Of a DNA stretch of 64,000 nucleotides, positions 31,063 to 43,550 are shown piece by piece. The stretch comes from Theropithecus gelada (taxonomy: Eukaryota > Chordata > Mammalia > Primates > Cercopithecidae): NCBI RefSeq assembly GCF_003255815.1, contig NC_037668.1, positions 16,359,840 to 16,423,839 of the forward strand, read 5' to 3'. Numbering within the stretch: the first letter of the stretch is position 1; each line of letters begins with the position of its first letter. A model generated the notes under the pieces. It had not been told where the DNA came from and did not search any database. It saw only the letters and a list, made by a program, of their open reading frames with translations. Both the position numbers and the translations under genes were made by a program.

Positions 31063-32225
31063 CCTCTCCCCGCTCCCGTGCTGTGAGGATCTTAAGACTC
31101 CTAAACTCACAGATGATTGTTTTCAACCTGTTTATCTCACCATCCTCAATGATCAGAAGTTCACCTTGAGATGGACTTACTCCTAGTTCTGCTGCATTCT
31201 GGGTTTCTCTCCAGACCCCTCTTCCTCCTCTCACCTGGGCCACCAGGGAGGTTGGCAGAGGGCAGGAAAAATGCCCCAAGACTTAAATGGAATGTCATCA
31301 GGTGAAAAGCTATCTCTTACCTTAACTCTTATTCGGTGGGAAACAAGGTTCCTAATAGGGATAGAGTTAAGGGTGGAGGCAACAGCAGGATGGGGATAAT
31401 TAAGAGAACCTGAATTAAATTTTTAATATTTTAAAAGAGGAAAGTTGCTGGGAAGCTGGTAAACAGAAACAGAGGATTGATTAGAGGCCTAACTAGAGAG
31501 AGACACTGGTATTAGCAGAGAGATATTGAGGGGCTGTGAGCCTAAGGTTTGAAATCTAAAGAGTGGAAAAGGGAGTAGTCACCCCCACCAGCCCGTTTGA
31601 CATCTGCTTTAGTTCATTCCAGGAGGAAGAATGGCAGGGAGGTAGGGAGCTTCTCAGCAAAGCCAGCTTCAGCTTTGATAATTTCACCCACCTACCCCAT
31701 TTAAGGAGTTCCAGGTTAAGAGTTTAAAAACAGGTGGCACCCAGACCATCATTCAGGAGACAGGAACTCATTCCAGGTTCCTAGAGAACTCCTATCTCAG
31801 ATCTGAGGGTGTCCAGGGCTTCAGCTGAGCTCCTCTGGCTAACCAGTAGTCACTTGGTCAGTCCTGCTGCCTTGACCCCATCTCCAGGAGGGGCTATAGC
31901 CAGAGGGAGTAGAGGGAGTCCAGCCCCCAAGTCTTGTGAGGCACTGTTAGGCAGATAGGGAAAAGAGGGGTCCTTAGATCACTGGTTCAAGGAGGGATCT
32001 GGTAGGGGCAGCATTTCTTCTGGGCTGGAAACAGAATGGGGGTTCCAAGATGGCAGAACCTGAAATTAAAAACAAAAAAATTTTTTTCTTAAAGAAGATT
32101 AGCCTCAAAGAAAACCAAGGCTTTAGGAAGAAGGCACTACCTAGTGCAGACTTTAAGCTGTTTCCACAGTGTGTTCTTTACTTCTATCTGCACAACACCC
32201 TCTCAGTCTTTCTATATCCTACGCT

Positions 32226-32520
32226 TTTTTTTTTTTTTTTGAGACAATCTCGCTGTGTTGCCCAGGCTGGAGTGCAGTGGCACGATCTAGGCTCACTGCA
32301 ACCTCCACCTCCCGAGTTCAAGTGATTCTCCTGCCTCAGCTGCCTGAGTAACTAGGATTACAGGCGTGTGCCATCATGCCTGGCTAATTTTTGTACTTTT
32401 AGTAGACACAGGGTTTCACCATGTTGGCCAGGCTGGTCTCGAACTCCTGACCTCAAGTCATCCGCTGACCTCGGCCTCCCAAAGTGCTGGGATTATAGGC
32501 GTTAGCCACCATGCCCAGCT
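32226..32520 (-). mobile_element. Alu in CDC42SE1 3' UTR
   Basis: Plus-strand poly-T start; forward with respect to neither gene's CDS. Confidence 0.92.
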
Positions 32521-32571
32521 TAGATCCCACATTCTTGAATCTTCCCTTCTAATTCCTCCCTATCTCCCATT

Positions 32572-32872
32572 CTTTTTTTTTTTATTTTTTGAGATAGAGT
32601 CTCACTCTATCACACAGGCTGGAGTGCAGTGGCGCGATCTCAGCTCACTGTAACCTCCACCTCCCGGGTTCAAGTGATTCTCATGCCTCAGCCTCCCAGG
32701 GAGATGGGACTATAAGAGCATGCCACTGTGCCCGGCTAATTTTTGTATTTTTTGGTAGAGACGGGGTTTTGCCTCATTGGCCAGGCTGGTCTTGAACTCC
32801 TAGCCTCAAGTGATCCACCCACCTCAGCCTCCCAAAGTGCTGGGATTACAGGCATGAGCCACCACGCCTGGC
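32572..32872 (-). mobile_element. Alu in CDC42SE1 3' UTR
   Basis: Second reversed copy, ending about 120 nt from the CDC42SE1 stop. Confidence 0.92.
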
Positions 32873-32989
32873 CACACCTTTCTTTCTTGCATGAGATCAG
32901 GGTTCTGAGTCAGGGTATCAGGTTGTGTTGTTATGGGGGCTGAGGTGTAGGGTGGGTTTCTCTAATCACTCACCGTTCCATTATTGGAG

Positions 32990-33064
32990 CTATAAGCCCC
33001 TAGAATTGCTCCATGGCCTATCTCGGTTTCCCTTGGATCTCATCTGCTCCTGAACTGCACCTGT
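32990..33064 (-). CDS. CDC42SE1: CDC42SE1 coding exon 3 with stop
   Basis: 75 nt after acceptor TTTTTTCACAG on the minus strand, reading TGAVQEQMRSKGNRD to NSRGL and TAG. Confidence 0.93.
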   Translation of the reverse strand, partial: TGAVQEQMRSKGNRDRPWSNSRGL

Positions 33065-34784
33065 CTGTGAAAAAACAGATGTGAGACACCTTCCTAAGTC
33101 TTCATATCCTACAGTAAGAACTCTACTTTGTGCCCTCCAAGGAAAAGGTTGATGCCATCTCCTTGACAATAGCAGCCGTCTACTAACCGCCATTCCTCCT
33201 AGGGGAGTCTCAATGCCTCTTTTCACACTGGCCTTCATGAGGATGAGGTAAAATGGGTCTTTTACTAATATTCCCTCGCAATGGATTCTCCCCTATATAC
33301 CTGAGTTTCAGGATCTGGGAATAGACTATCTTTAGACCCATTTCCCTTATTTTGGGAACAGAAATGCATCTTAGACATTGTTTAGGATGACGGTGCTCAG
33401 CTTTTTTCCTGTCCCAACACTCCTAAATATATGATTTACGGCGGGGCGCGGTGGCTCACGCCTGTAATCCCAGCACTTTGGGAGGCCGAGACGGGCGGAT
33501 CATGAGGTCAGGAGATCGAGACCATCCTAACACGGTGAAACCCCGTCTCTACCAAAAATACAAAAATCAGCCAGGTGCGGTGGCGGGCGCCTGTAGTCCC
33601 AGCTACACGGGAGGCTGAGGTAGGAGAATGGCGTGAACCCAGGAGGCGGAGCTTGCAGTGAGCTGAGATCCGGCCACTGCACTCCAGCCTGGGCGACAGA
33701 GCGAGACTCCGTCTCAAAAAAAAAAAAAAATAAATAAATATATATATGATTTACTCTGACACTGAGATAGCAGCTCTTAATTAGGAGAAGGGAGGATTAT
33801 AAGCTTTTTGGAAAAAGCCCTCCAACTATTAAGATATATATGCCCCCTACCCCAGTGAAGAACAATCTGCTAAGTTGTAAAGATGAGAGAACCTAGGCCC
33901 AGACACCTAAAATGCCAGGTCTCAGGTTTCCACAACTTGTGACCAGGACTAGAATCCCAGGTTTTTACTTCCCCATTGAGTATTTTCATATGTCCCTAGC
34001 TTGAACTTTCAAAAAGAAGGAACGGTTATAGACCTCACCCCCATATCAACCTCTCCCCATTTCCTTGTTACCATGGCAAGTCCATCTCCGGCCCCCATCT
34101 CCCCAGAGCCAATGTGAGTCAGGTGGACAAAATTCATTGGTTCCCCAATCATGGTCCGGTCAATCCGTCTTCTCTTCTTCTTCTGCTTGGAGAAGATAAG
34201 GAGTCATGTCTTAAGGCCCCTCCTCCAGTCAGAGTGGAGGAAAGGAAAAGAGTCTTCAAAACCACTAAAAAGCTAAGGGCCTGGTGGGAAGAGGGGATGT
34301 GGCATTGTAACAGGGAAACCACTAGGGCATGAAAGGCAAAGCTGGAACAACAAAAGCACACAGAAGACATGAACCAGAGTAGTGAGGGCAGTGGCCTGTA
34401 GAGTGAACACCGGACGAAGAAAGGACACGTCAAAGTCACCTCTGACTGATGACGAAATAATGGGGAAAACTGACAGGTATGCAGCTCCACCTACAAACCC
34501 CGCCCAGCTCAGAATGGACAGGAACAGGAGGTAATAGCTAGGACTATTCACTTCTTCCATCACCCAATGCCCTTTATTCCACATATACAGCTGCTTGACT
34601 ATAGAAGCTCCTGACACAGAGGGAGGCAAGAAGTGTGCTTTTTAGATGGCAGATCCTAGATGGTGTGGCTACCTCACAGCACATGGTAATTGACTGCTCT
34701 TTGGGTTAGGATGGGGGTGGGGAGACTCACCGGCTGGGGTTTCTCTACCACACAGCAGCCCAGTTTGTGCCAAAATTCACTCAT
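32990..34784 (-). CDS. CDC42SE1: CDC42SE1 (SPEC1), small CRIB-domain CDC42 effector
   Basis: Three minus-strand coding exons, 34784-34731 (18 codons), 34182-34072 (37 codons) and 33064-32990 (24 codons plus TAG), make a 79-residue protein, the human length. Residues 1-18 (MSEFWHKLGCCVVEKPQP) carry the adjacent cysteines 10 and 11 used for palmitoylation and membrane attachment. Exon 2 opens with a basic KKKRRR patch and the CRIB motif (IGEPMNFVHLTHIGSGEM), which binds GTP-loaded CDC42. The tail is TGAVQEQMRSKGNRDRPWSN. The protein acts at the plasma membrane and modulates CDC42-driven actin and JNK signalling. All exon borders fall between codons and have AG/GT splice sites on the minus strand. 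It converges with MENT and diverges from MLLT11. Confidence 0.95.
33440..33740 (+). mobile_element. AluY, Old World monkey type
   Basis: GATCCGGCCACTGC marker; ATATATGATTTAC target copies. Confidence 0.94.
34072..34182 (-). CDS. CDC42SE1: CDC42SE1 coding exon 2 (CRIB)
   Basis: 111 nt between acceptor CTCCAAGCAG and donor GTAACA on the minus strand. Begins KKKRRRIDRTMIGEP and ends GAGDGLAM. Confidence 0.93.
34731..34784 (-). CDS. CDC42SE1: CDC42SE1 coding exon 1
   Basis: ATG is the complement of 34782-34784; the exon ends CAG CCG before donor GTGAGTC. The exon probably continues upstream as 5' UTR to about 35043, where the minus strand has a strong acceptor (CTTTCTTCTAATCCAG). Confidence 0.92.
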
Positions 34785-36282
34785 GTTCCCTGATGGTTCC
34801 AGCTTCACTCCTCTGAGGCCCCAAAGGGCTCTTGCTCTGGTGTTTGGACAACCCACTCCTCACTCTCCCCAGATATAACAACACCCTGGGTTCACTCAGC
34901 TGGATGGGTCCAGAGAAAGTAGAATCCCTGGAACCCTTAACTGAGCAGTGAAGGTCAGTGTCTCAGAGCCTGAGAGATGAACAGGACCAGAGAGAGAGGT
35001 GGGCAGGCAGGCACAAGGTTATGTCTTCCTCAGACTCGGAACCCTGGATTAGAAGAAAGTAAAAAGAAAGAGAAATGAGAAATCTCCCCCTCCCCCAATC
35101 CTTGAGAAACCTCCTGATGAGCCTATATCTTCTCAGTCCTCCCTGAGGGGCCCGAGACCTGTACACCAACACTCGTTCCCAAACACTACAAACCTCAGTT
35201 TGACTCTTAAGATAACGGAACAGAACCAAAAGGCCACCAAGGGGTTAAGGAGCAGTGGCTGGTGGTACCAAGGGAGAGGAAGGGGGCTAGAAGCACTTAG
35301 AGTTAAAAGGATGGGCGAGGACCAAAGGACAGTGGCAGAAATTAGCAAAGTTTGGGGTGCTAGAAGCTCCAGCTCCCTTCTCTCTGAGTTTAGGGCAGAA
35401 GGGGAGGGGCATTTAAGTGACTCTGAAGAGGAAATAGTGGTTTTTTGTTCTCACAAACAAGGTCTCCACCCTGTCCCTGCCTTTTTTCTTACCTTGCCCT
35501 GAATGCTAGAGTTTCTTTAAGAACAGGGGAGCCCTGGACCACTGAGGTCCTAGGAGACTAACTGACAGGTTGGCCCTCAGGAAAGACTTTCTACAATGAG
35601 AAATGTTCTCCCCCTCTGCTGCCCTGTTCCTCCTGATTTCCCTCCAGTGAAATCCAATCCCTCCCAGAAGCCAGTTAGCAGTTCCTTTATTACCTGACCT
35701 TGAGATCCTTCCTGAAGGCTGTGTACATTCTGTTTATCTGTGTCCTGTATCACTGCACTCCTGTGTGTACACCTCTGTTTGCACATGTGTGGCATGGCCA
35801 TATCTCCACGTGTGTCCAGTACAGATCATCTGTGTACAGGTTGTGGGTACATGTGCCAGGTATCTTCTGTCCCATGAGGAATATTTTCCCCACCGTCCAC
35901 ATGTCCTATCTGCCACTCTGCTCTGCCTCACACCCTATAGGGCCCAGGCTCCCCTCCAGCTGTGACCTGTTCTCCCCTCCCTCCTCACCAATTCCATCCT
36001 CAAGCTTCGTCAGTCAACCAGACACAACGAACTTTCCAATAGTACTAGTGTCCAGGGAAGAACTTCCTCCCTTCTCACTACTGCCAGCCAGGGTAGGACA
36101 CATCTGGGTTTCTTCTTAGACTCAGTTGCATTTCCCCAGTCCTATAGTACAGACAACCTCAAAGATTCCAAAAAGGGGAGTTTCATAAATACGACACTTT
36201 AACATGAACAGGAATCTCCCTTTCTTCCAGGCCAGGAACACTGATGCTTTGGCACCCCAGACTGATTTAAAAACAAGAGATA

Positions 36283-36584
36283 GGCCGGGCGTGGTGGCTC
36301 ACGCCTATAATCCCAGCACTTTGGGAGGCCAAGGCGGGCGGATCACCTGAGGTCAGGAGTTTGAGACCAGCATGGCCAACATGGTGAAACCTCATCTCTG
36401 CTAAAAATACAAAAGATTAGCTGGGTGTGGTGGCGCATGCATGTAATCCCAGCTACTTGGGAGGCTGAGGCAGGAGAATCGCTTGAACCGGAGGTTGCAG
36501 TGAGCCAAGATTGCGACATTGCACTCCAGCCTGGGCAACAAGAGCGAAACTCCACCTCAAAAAAACAAAACAAAACAAAAAAAC
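36283..36584 (+). mobile_element. Alu
   Basis: Full dimer with AAAACAAAAC tail. Confidence 0.92.
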
Positions 36585-36587
36585 AAG

Positions 36588-36780
36588 ATAGCAGGGTGTT
36601 AGTAGCATGCGCCTGTCATCCCAGGTACTGGGGAGGCTGAGGCAGGAGGATCACTTGAGCCCAAGAGTTGGAGGCTACAGTGAGCCATGTTTGCACCACT
36701 GCACTCCAGCCTGGGTGACAGGGCAAGACCCTGTCTGAAATACAAAAAAAAAAAAAAAAAAAAAACACACACATACACAC
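36588..36780 (+). mobile_element. Alu monomer with (CA)n tail
   Basis: About 150-bp arm, A-tail, then CACACACATACACACA. Confidence 0.8.
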
Positions 36781-38269
36781 ATAAAGAGAGGTTTTTTAAC
36801 AGCCTTGAGATGAGATCACACAAACACTCAAATGCAGCGTCTAGGGGAAGAGAGAACCCAGGAGGCTAGGCTTTCTCTTACTTCCCTTCTCACCACTGGA
36901 AGGGAGGAGTAACCAGAAGGAGCGGAAGCTAAAACACAGCTGTCCAGAGAGGAGAGCTGTGGTCAGTGGGACATCAGTGAGTCAGTCATAGGGTTTATCC
37001 TGATGGTGGTGGTGGCAGGTGGTAAGGGTTGGGGGAAAATGAAGAATTAGAGGAAACCCCCAACACCAGCAGGCAGGCTGTACTGCGACTGGACTCTCCC
37101 TCAACATCTCCTGCCCTGCTCAAAGCTGAGGGACAGAGGTGGATAGTGCTGGGAGCGAAGAGGAGAAGAGAGGGGGAGGAGGAGAGAGGGAAAGGGGCAG
37201 TGCAGAGAACAAGGCCATTTCTGTTTCTTTTCCAGGGACCTGACCAGAGCTGGGTGGAGGGAAAGTGTGTGTGTGGGACTTGGCATGAAATGACCAATGA
37301 TGACGAGATGTGACCAGGAAATTCCATTCCCTAGGACATTAGGGTCTCTGAAACTTGAGGGTGGGGTCAGAGTGTGAAGACAGGTCAGGGTGAATGTGAT
37401 GGTAGCACAGGGAAGGGGGGATGGGAACAAAGCCAAAAAAGGAAGTAAGAGCCACTGGCGGCCACTCTTCTTTAAAGCAGCCAGAAGAGAGTGCGTTGAG
37501 GAAAAATGAAGTCCTGAGCTGGTCAGCCCAGGCGGAAGAGCCACCGAATCCAACCCCACAGTGGGTAGGGAAGGGGCTGAGAAATCAACAGGAGGGATGA
37601 GGATTAGACCGCAAAAGGCCACGTCCTTGGTGCTCAGAACTCGGCCTCTCTGAGTTCCAAATGGCAAGAGTGAAATATGGAACCGGGAGAGCCACCCCCC
37701 ACCCCCACCAAGATCACACTAGGACTTGAGGGTCTCAAAGCTGTTGGGAGGTGAGCAGAAGGGTTAGGAAAGAGGTGCCAGGGAGGAAGGATGTACAGGC
37801 TAGTTCTCTGGTCCCATTCGGGCCCCAAACCGGTTCACCCGGTCCCACCGCCTCTGGCCCTAAGGCCTCCAACCCGCGGCCTGACAAGCCCTCACATGAA
37901 GCAGCTGGAGAGAAAGAAAGAATCGAGAGAATGGAATGGGCAATTCTGGCTAGAAGCCCGGGGCAGCAGCTGGTCCCTGTGTGGAGACCCCTAGACATGG
38001 AGGGCTGCGGAGGGGCTCTGGAGAAGTGGAGTGGACTCCATATTTCAGCCAAGTGACAGGCCCAGCCCCAACCTTCCCCTTCCCCAGGAAAGGTCTTCTG
38101 GGGGCTTAAGAGAAAAGAGGGCTAGGCCCTAAGCCTCCCCTCCCCAAATATATTCAATCACTCAGATTCCATATCTGTCTCCCCCCACTACCCAACTCTA
38201 CCCAGAAGTTCTCTGCTCTTCCCAACCCTTAACCGGATTGGGACCTCCCTGGGAATCTTTCGGACCCTC

Positions 38270-38950
38270 TCCTTCCCACCCCCACCCCAACATTCCAGTT
38301 CCTTCTTTTCCTTCTACTCTTCAGCGGCCTCAGCCTGCGCACCCCAGGAGGGTGGATGAGGACGGCCACCCCGGGCGCGCACCCCGTTCCCAACGCCCCA
38401 GCATCTCTGCAGCCCAAGACATCCGCCTTCCCCACACCCCGCATCCGGTGTGTCTCCGCCTGGCCCTGCCGGCGCGGCGGGCGGGCCGGGGGATCAACTG
38501 CACGGCCTCACCTGCTCTTCTCCGGTATCCAGACGTTCAGCTACAGCTGGCGGGGGTGAGGGGCTCTGCTCCGTGGCCGCCAGTGTGGGCTTCCCGGGCT
38601 AGCTCTGCGGCCCGGTGGGGGAGCCCAGGACGAGCCGGCAGAGGTGGGGCCGGCTGAGGGCGGAAGCGGCGGCGACGCGATTACGAAACCCGTCCGGCTC
38701 GGAGCCGAGCGCACAGCTCCCCTCTGGACTGCGGAGGCACTGCACTGTGCGAGGCGTGGGAGGGTGCCTCTGCAGCCCCCCAAGGCCGCCGCCCCTGAGG
38801 GGAGAACCGGAGAATGCGGACACCTAGATGAGGGCCTAGTACCCAAGCTGGGGCCCCCGAAATCTCACGTTCCCTTTGCGCGCCAGGCATTTCGGGGCAA
38901 AACGAAGCGGAGCCCCCCAAACCCCGAGACCTAACCAAGTTCAGAGATTC
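38270..38950. promoter_or_regulatory. CDC42SE1: CpG island: CDC42SE1 promoter and first exon, divergent from MLLT11
   Basis: Dense CpG and G+C (for example CCGGCGCGGCGGGCGGGCC). On the minus strand GAAGAGCAG|GTGAGG gives a strong donor ending at 38512, so a non-coding CDC42SE1 first exon probably runs from about 38.7 kb down to 38512. The exact start is not determinable from sequence alone. Confidence 0.55.
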
Positions 38951-39282
38951 GCAGAAGCACGCCCCCCCACCCCAAATCTCTTCTGTGCTCTACCCAAAAT
39001 GGAATAGAACTAGGTTTATTTACCCATTGTGAGGGTAGAGAGGCGAGTCGGGAGGATCAGGGATTGGGAGAACGGGTGGAAAAATATGATTCTTAAAAAT
39101 ACCTTGTAACCTGAAGTCCTTAAATTGTAGAAGAGAGGAACACTACTTTCCATTGTAGTCTAGAGTTAAGATTTCAAGTTCATAAATTAGAGGACCTAAA
39201 ATTAGAGGACAATTAACTGCTCATTCATTGCGCCCCTAGTCAGCACGGGGATGCTGGAGGAGATCGGGAATAATAGCGCAGA

Positions 39283-39581
39283 CCAATGAGCCTACGGAGA
39301 CGCTTTAATCGTCTCTTTCCCTCAAGTGTTCTGGAACCTATCATTTGAATTAGCCGAGTCAGGCAGGAGGGGGCGGGGAAATCCTTCCGCCCTTCTTAGG
39401 AGGGGCTGCATTGCAGGGGGAGAGCTAACTGACAGACTCAGTCACTGAAGAGGGAAAAGGAGTGAGAAGACAAAGCCGTCAAAGCCCCAACAGCTTTGTA
39501 TTTCTCCAGCCCGGCACAGATCCCGGAGCCCCCGAGGCACTCCCTCCATCTTTGGAACACGCCAGTAATTGATTGATAACA
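39283..39581 (+). promoter_or_regulatory. MLLT11: Probable MLLT11 core promoter and non-coding exon 1
   Basis: A CCAAT box (39283-39287) and an SP1-type GGGGGCGGGG (39369-39378) precede about 200 nt ending in the donor ATAACAG|GTAAAC at 39582. Exon 1 would then splice to 45880. Inference from motifs only; a start inside the CpG island at 38.5 kb is the alternative. Confidence 0.35.
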
Positions 39582-40193
39582 GGTAAACCAAACTGAGGGA
39601 GGGGGGCAGGGGGCTGCAAAGATAGAAGAGCGGCTGCTTATGGTTAGATTGAAAGACCCCACATAAGGTGGGGGACAGCTGAAGAGGAGAGAAGGGGGCG
39701 CTATGAACAATGGGTAGTTATTTCTTCACAGCATCCATGCCTTGTTACCTTGTACAGACCATTAATTTCTAACAATTTACATGTAGTTATTTCTCAGCAC
39801 CTACCTCCTTATTTCAAATATCCTTTTTCTGTAATTTATTGTCCTGTGTATTTAATATATTCAGTCTACTTATCTTCCTTTTCAAACCATAATTTGTTCT
39901 ACCAGCTATTTGATGAATCTTTAGTCCTACTGTATCTCTCTGCCCTCTACTTCCCTATACTTGCAATTTTTTTTCCGTAGTGTTCTATGTTTCTCTGTAG
40001 GAGGGAGTTTGGGAGGGGGTTATATGGGATAATGTTTAGTGTAATCCTGACCTTTCTTTGGACAATCTCTTTCACTCCACCTCAAATCTTTGCTCCAAAG
40101 AAAGAGGCAGCCTGGGGTAGGAAGGGTGGGGGCCTCTGTGTTGGAGAACTGCCTGATTCCATAGTGAAATCAGTATAGCCCACAGGAGCTAGC

Positions 40194-41154
40194 TATGGGG
40201 ACAGATTCTGGAAAAGAATGATTATTTGCAGCTCAGTGGAATTGGTGGGGGAATGCTAATAGGAAAATCCAAGCTCTGACTGAGGCACACATTATGAGAT
40301 GCCAGAGAGCTTCCGCTCCCCTCTACCACCACCACCACCTTGTCTTTCCCCCTTCCCCATGGTGGCAGCATGACACAGCAAGGCCCTGTTGAGTAGGCCT
40401 TGGATGCCCACAAAGGGTCTGGACAAAGGATATTTGGGTGTGTCTGTGTGCCTCCGAGAGAGGTGTATCTTTCTAATCTATATATTTGCTAATCATGTAT
40501 CTCTAAGAACAGAGTGATAATTAGAAATTGCCTTTGCCTCAAATACCTGGATAATTTAAAATGAAGGTTAGTGGGAAGCATTTATTGAACATATGTTGTG
40601 GTACAAGGCACTGTCGAAACCCTTTAAGTAAATGATACCGTTTAACATAACGATAGATGTAAAGATAGATGAAGTAGGGGTGGAGAGCATTTGTGGAGGG
40701 GAAGGGGAAGCTAGCCAAAAAAGGAACCTTTTGCAAAATTTGGAGTATTTGATAATTAAATCCATACTGTATTAAATCAAAAATGTCATTACTATTTACA
40801 TTAGTGAATAGTATTTTAACTTCAATTTTCTGTGTAGTCTTAGTTTTATGTTCTTGACTTGATTTTAATGCCACATATGCTTGCATGCATGTCTTTCTTG
40901 AATATATTTTGTACCCTGTGTACATGTCTCTGGGTCAATGACATAGAGATTTTAGGCCTTTTGAGTTAATGTTTCATAAAATTTCCTTTAGCTTTTTAAA
41001 TTGCAAGATAGCTCTACCAAACACTCAGGGACTATTTGAGCAGTTTTTTATACATAGTCTGGTTGTAAGAAAAGGAGTCAGTTTGTCAAAGAGCTTTTTC
41101 TTTTTCTCAGATTCTAGCTTGCTCCCTACTGCCCTTTGCTTTTCCCCATTCAGA
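40194..41154 (+). repeat. Duplicated block, copy A
   Basis: 961 bp matching 43551-44499 in the same orientation with about 22 substitutions and four small indels by eye, including one loss of CCACCA. It starts TATGGGGACAGATTCTGG and ends TTTCCCCATTCAGA. The sequence includes L2/MIR-like traces but is otherwise unique. Confidence 0.95.
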
Positions 41155-41404
41155 TCACAATTATAGGAACAATCACCTAACCTACGGAATATCTATTCTT
41201 CAGCAACTAAGAATTATTTTAAGTTTTGGGAATACTGGTATAGGTTTATATAAAACTGTTGTCAACTATCCATGTACAACACAAAAAGGGATCAGACTGG
41301 GAATTATGAGACCTGGATTCTATAGAAACTGGCTGGAAGTCTTCCCATTAATTTCTAAGATGTCTTCTAGTTTTAAAATTCTGTGATTTCTCCTCCCATG
41401 ATTC

Positions 41405-41697
41405 TTTTTTTTTTTTTTAGTTGGAGTCTTGCTCTGTCGCCCAGGCTGGAGTGCATTGGTGCGATCTTGGCTCACTGCAACCTCTGCCTCCCGGGTTCAA
41501 GCGATTCTCCTGCCTCAGCCCTCCGAGTAGCTGGGATTACAGGCACCTGCCACCGTGCCCAGCTAATTTTTGTATTTTTAGTAGAGACGGGGTTTCACTA
41601 TCTTGGCCAGGCTGGTCTTGAACTCCTGACCTTGTGATCCACCCACCTCGGCCTCCCAAAGTGCTGCGATTACAGGTGTGTGCCATTGCACCCAGCC
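41405..41697 (-). mobile_element. Alu between the duplicated blocks
   Basis: CCCATGATTCT target copies at both ends. Confidence 0.94.
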
Positions 41698-42439
41698 CCA
41701 TGATTCTATTTTTCAAAGAGCCTATAATGTGCCTTGCATTATACTAAGCTCGTTCTGGAGAAGACTTGTCAGGGAGGAGAGAGAAAACAACCCAGCTAGC
41801 TGGGGAAATAACTAGTAACAGTAAGAATCCCTGTAGCCACAAGTCCGTAACAGTACTGACTCCTAGGGTATGCTTCTTAGGATCTCTATAGTCCCAGATT
41901 TAAGCAGGGGGAGGTTGGTTAATGGATACAACCATTTTTTTTTTTAGCTGTCTTTCTGTGCACATCTCAGCAAAGTACTATGGAGATTATCAGAGTTGAA
42001 TATCATAGGATGATGACCTCACCTTTCCAACATGCTCCCCCACCCTGCTCCAATCCCTGCATCACCCTCCTTCTAAGCAGCTTCTCTGCTGAGTAATGCT
42101 CAGTTCCCAGGGTTTATTTTGGAACTTTAAGAAGAAAAAGAACAACGCAGAATTCACTTTTAACATTAAAAACATCCTAGCCTACCCACTCACCATTCCT
42201 GAAGCCCCCACACTCTCACACATCACTGTGTTCTAGATTAACACTTTCTTTTTCTGCTTTGGTACAGTCATTTCACACTATACTGGAACATTTTGGAACC
42301 ATTTAAGGCCATCACTTAGGAGTCTCTGACCTGGTAAGACCCAATAGGGTGTGTTGGAGAAAGGCCTTTTGAAACTTGGGGTTGTTTTTGGAGGCGGTAG
42401 AATGTTCTTTCTGCTGCTTTGGGAACATTTCAACTAATG

Positions 42440-42746
42440 CTTTTTTTTTTTTTTTTTTTTTTTTTGTGACGGAGTCTTGCTCTTTCACCCAGGCTGCAGT
42501 GCAGTGGTGCTATCTCAGCTCACTGCAAGCTCCGCCTCCCGGGTTCACATAATTCTCCTGCCTCAGCCTCCCGAGTAGCTGGGACTACAGGCACCCCGCC
42601 ACCACGCCCGGCTAATTTTTTTTATTTTTAGTAGAGATGGGGTTTCACCGCGTTAGCCAGGATGGTCTTGATCTCCTGACCTCGTGATCCGCCCGCCTCG
42701 GCCTCCCAAAGTGCTGGGATTACAGGCGTGAGCCACCGTACCCAGC
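42440..42746 (-). mobile_element. AluY between the duplicated blocks
   Basis: Full reversed copy with a 25-nt poly-T. Confidence 0.93.
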
Positions 42747-43046
42747 CACAACTAATGTTTCTTGACCCTTGGCTAGTAAGTAGCAGGATGGAGGCTGTAG
42801 GCAGCTGTAATAGTCATATAAATCAGGCACGGCTCGGGTAGAATGAGTAGAGAAAGTGATAGATCCATTAATGCACAGAAGAGTATCTGATTCTGTTAAG
42901 AGACCTTCTTCCAATTTGAACTTTACTTTAAATCCAAATGGATTTCCAATCCATTTGCTCTCATTATCATCAGTATACTCCAGCATTGGGATCAGAGAAA
43001 AGAGACCCCTATTACAGCATAGAAAAGTTACTTATTTATTATTACT

Positions 43047-43334
43047 TTTTTTTGAGATGGAGCTTCACTCTTGTTGCCCAGGCTGGAGTGCAATGGCGAG
43101 ATCTTGCCTCGCTGCAACCTCCGTCTCCCAGGTTCAAGCAATTTTCCTGCCTCAGCCTCCCAAATAACTGGGATGACAGGCATGCGCCACTTCACCTGGC
43201 TAATTTTGTATTTTTAATAGAGACAGGATTTCACCATGTTGGTTGGGCTGGTCTTGAACTTCTCACCTCGTGATCTGCCTGCCTCTGCTTCCCAAAGTGC
43301 TAGGATTATAGGCGTGAGCCACTGCGCCTGGCCA
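43047..43334 (-). mobile_element. Alu between the duplicated blocks
   Basis: Full reversed copy ending GCGCCTGGCC. Confidence 0.92.
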
Positions 43335-43550
43335 GGAAAGTTCTTCTAGCACCTGGGTTTTGTTCTGAAGGAGAGTAGGCTAGAGAGAAATGGATTGTTA
43401 AGGCTTACCTGTGGGCTAATATATGGGAATGGCAAGGTATTAAATAGTGAGGGAAAGTTAATCAGCAGCCTTGAATGTCTTTGTGTAGAAAGCCCAGCAC
43501 TCGTGTACAGAGAAGGTAGACTGGTTTTTATCCTTGGGGAATCTCCTAGG

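Larger units (their letters stand above)
29790..32989 (-). other. CDC42SE1: CDC42SE1 3' UTR (inferred extent)
   Basis: Long 3' UTR inferred from the minus-strand AATAAA at 29817-29822 (another at 29742-29747). It contains two Alus and a MER5A copy. No coding exon is seen in it on either strand. Confidence 0.5.
34785..38511 (-). other. CDC42SE1: CDC42SE1 5' UTR exon part and 5' intron
   Basis: Holds the inferred UTR part of exon 2 (to about 35043), then intron with one Alu and one Alu monomer (36283-36765). The remainder is unique sequence with no supported exon. ORFs of up to 188 codons here have no recognisable protein character. Confidence 0.45.

Noticed and set aside
30827..31279. 150-codon minus-strand ORF
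   Set aside because: Mostly MER5A sequence within the CDC42SE1 3' UTR.
37101..37667. 188-codon minus-strand ORF in the CDC42SE1 5' region
   Set aside because: Proline/serine/leucine-rich low-complexity translation with no known motif and no splice support; probably chance.
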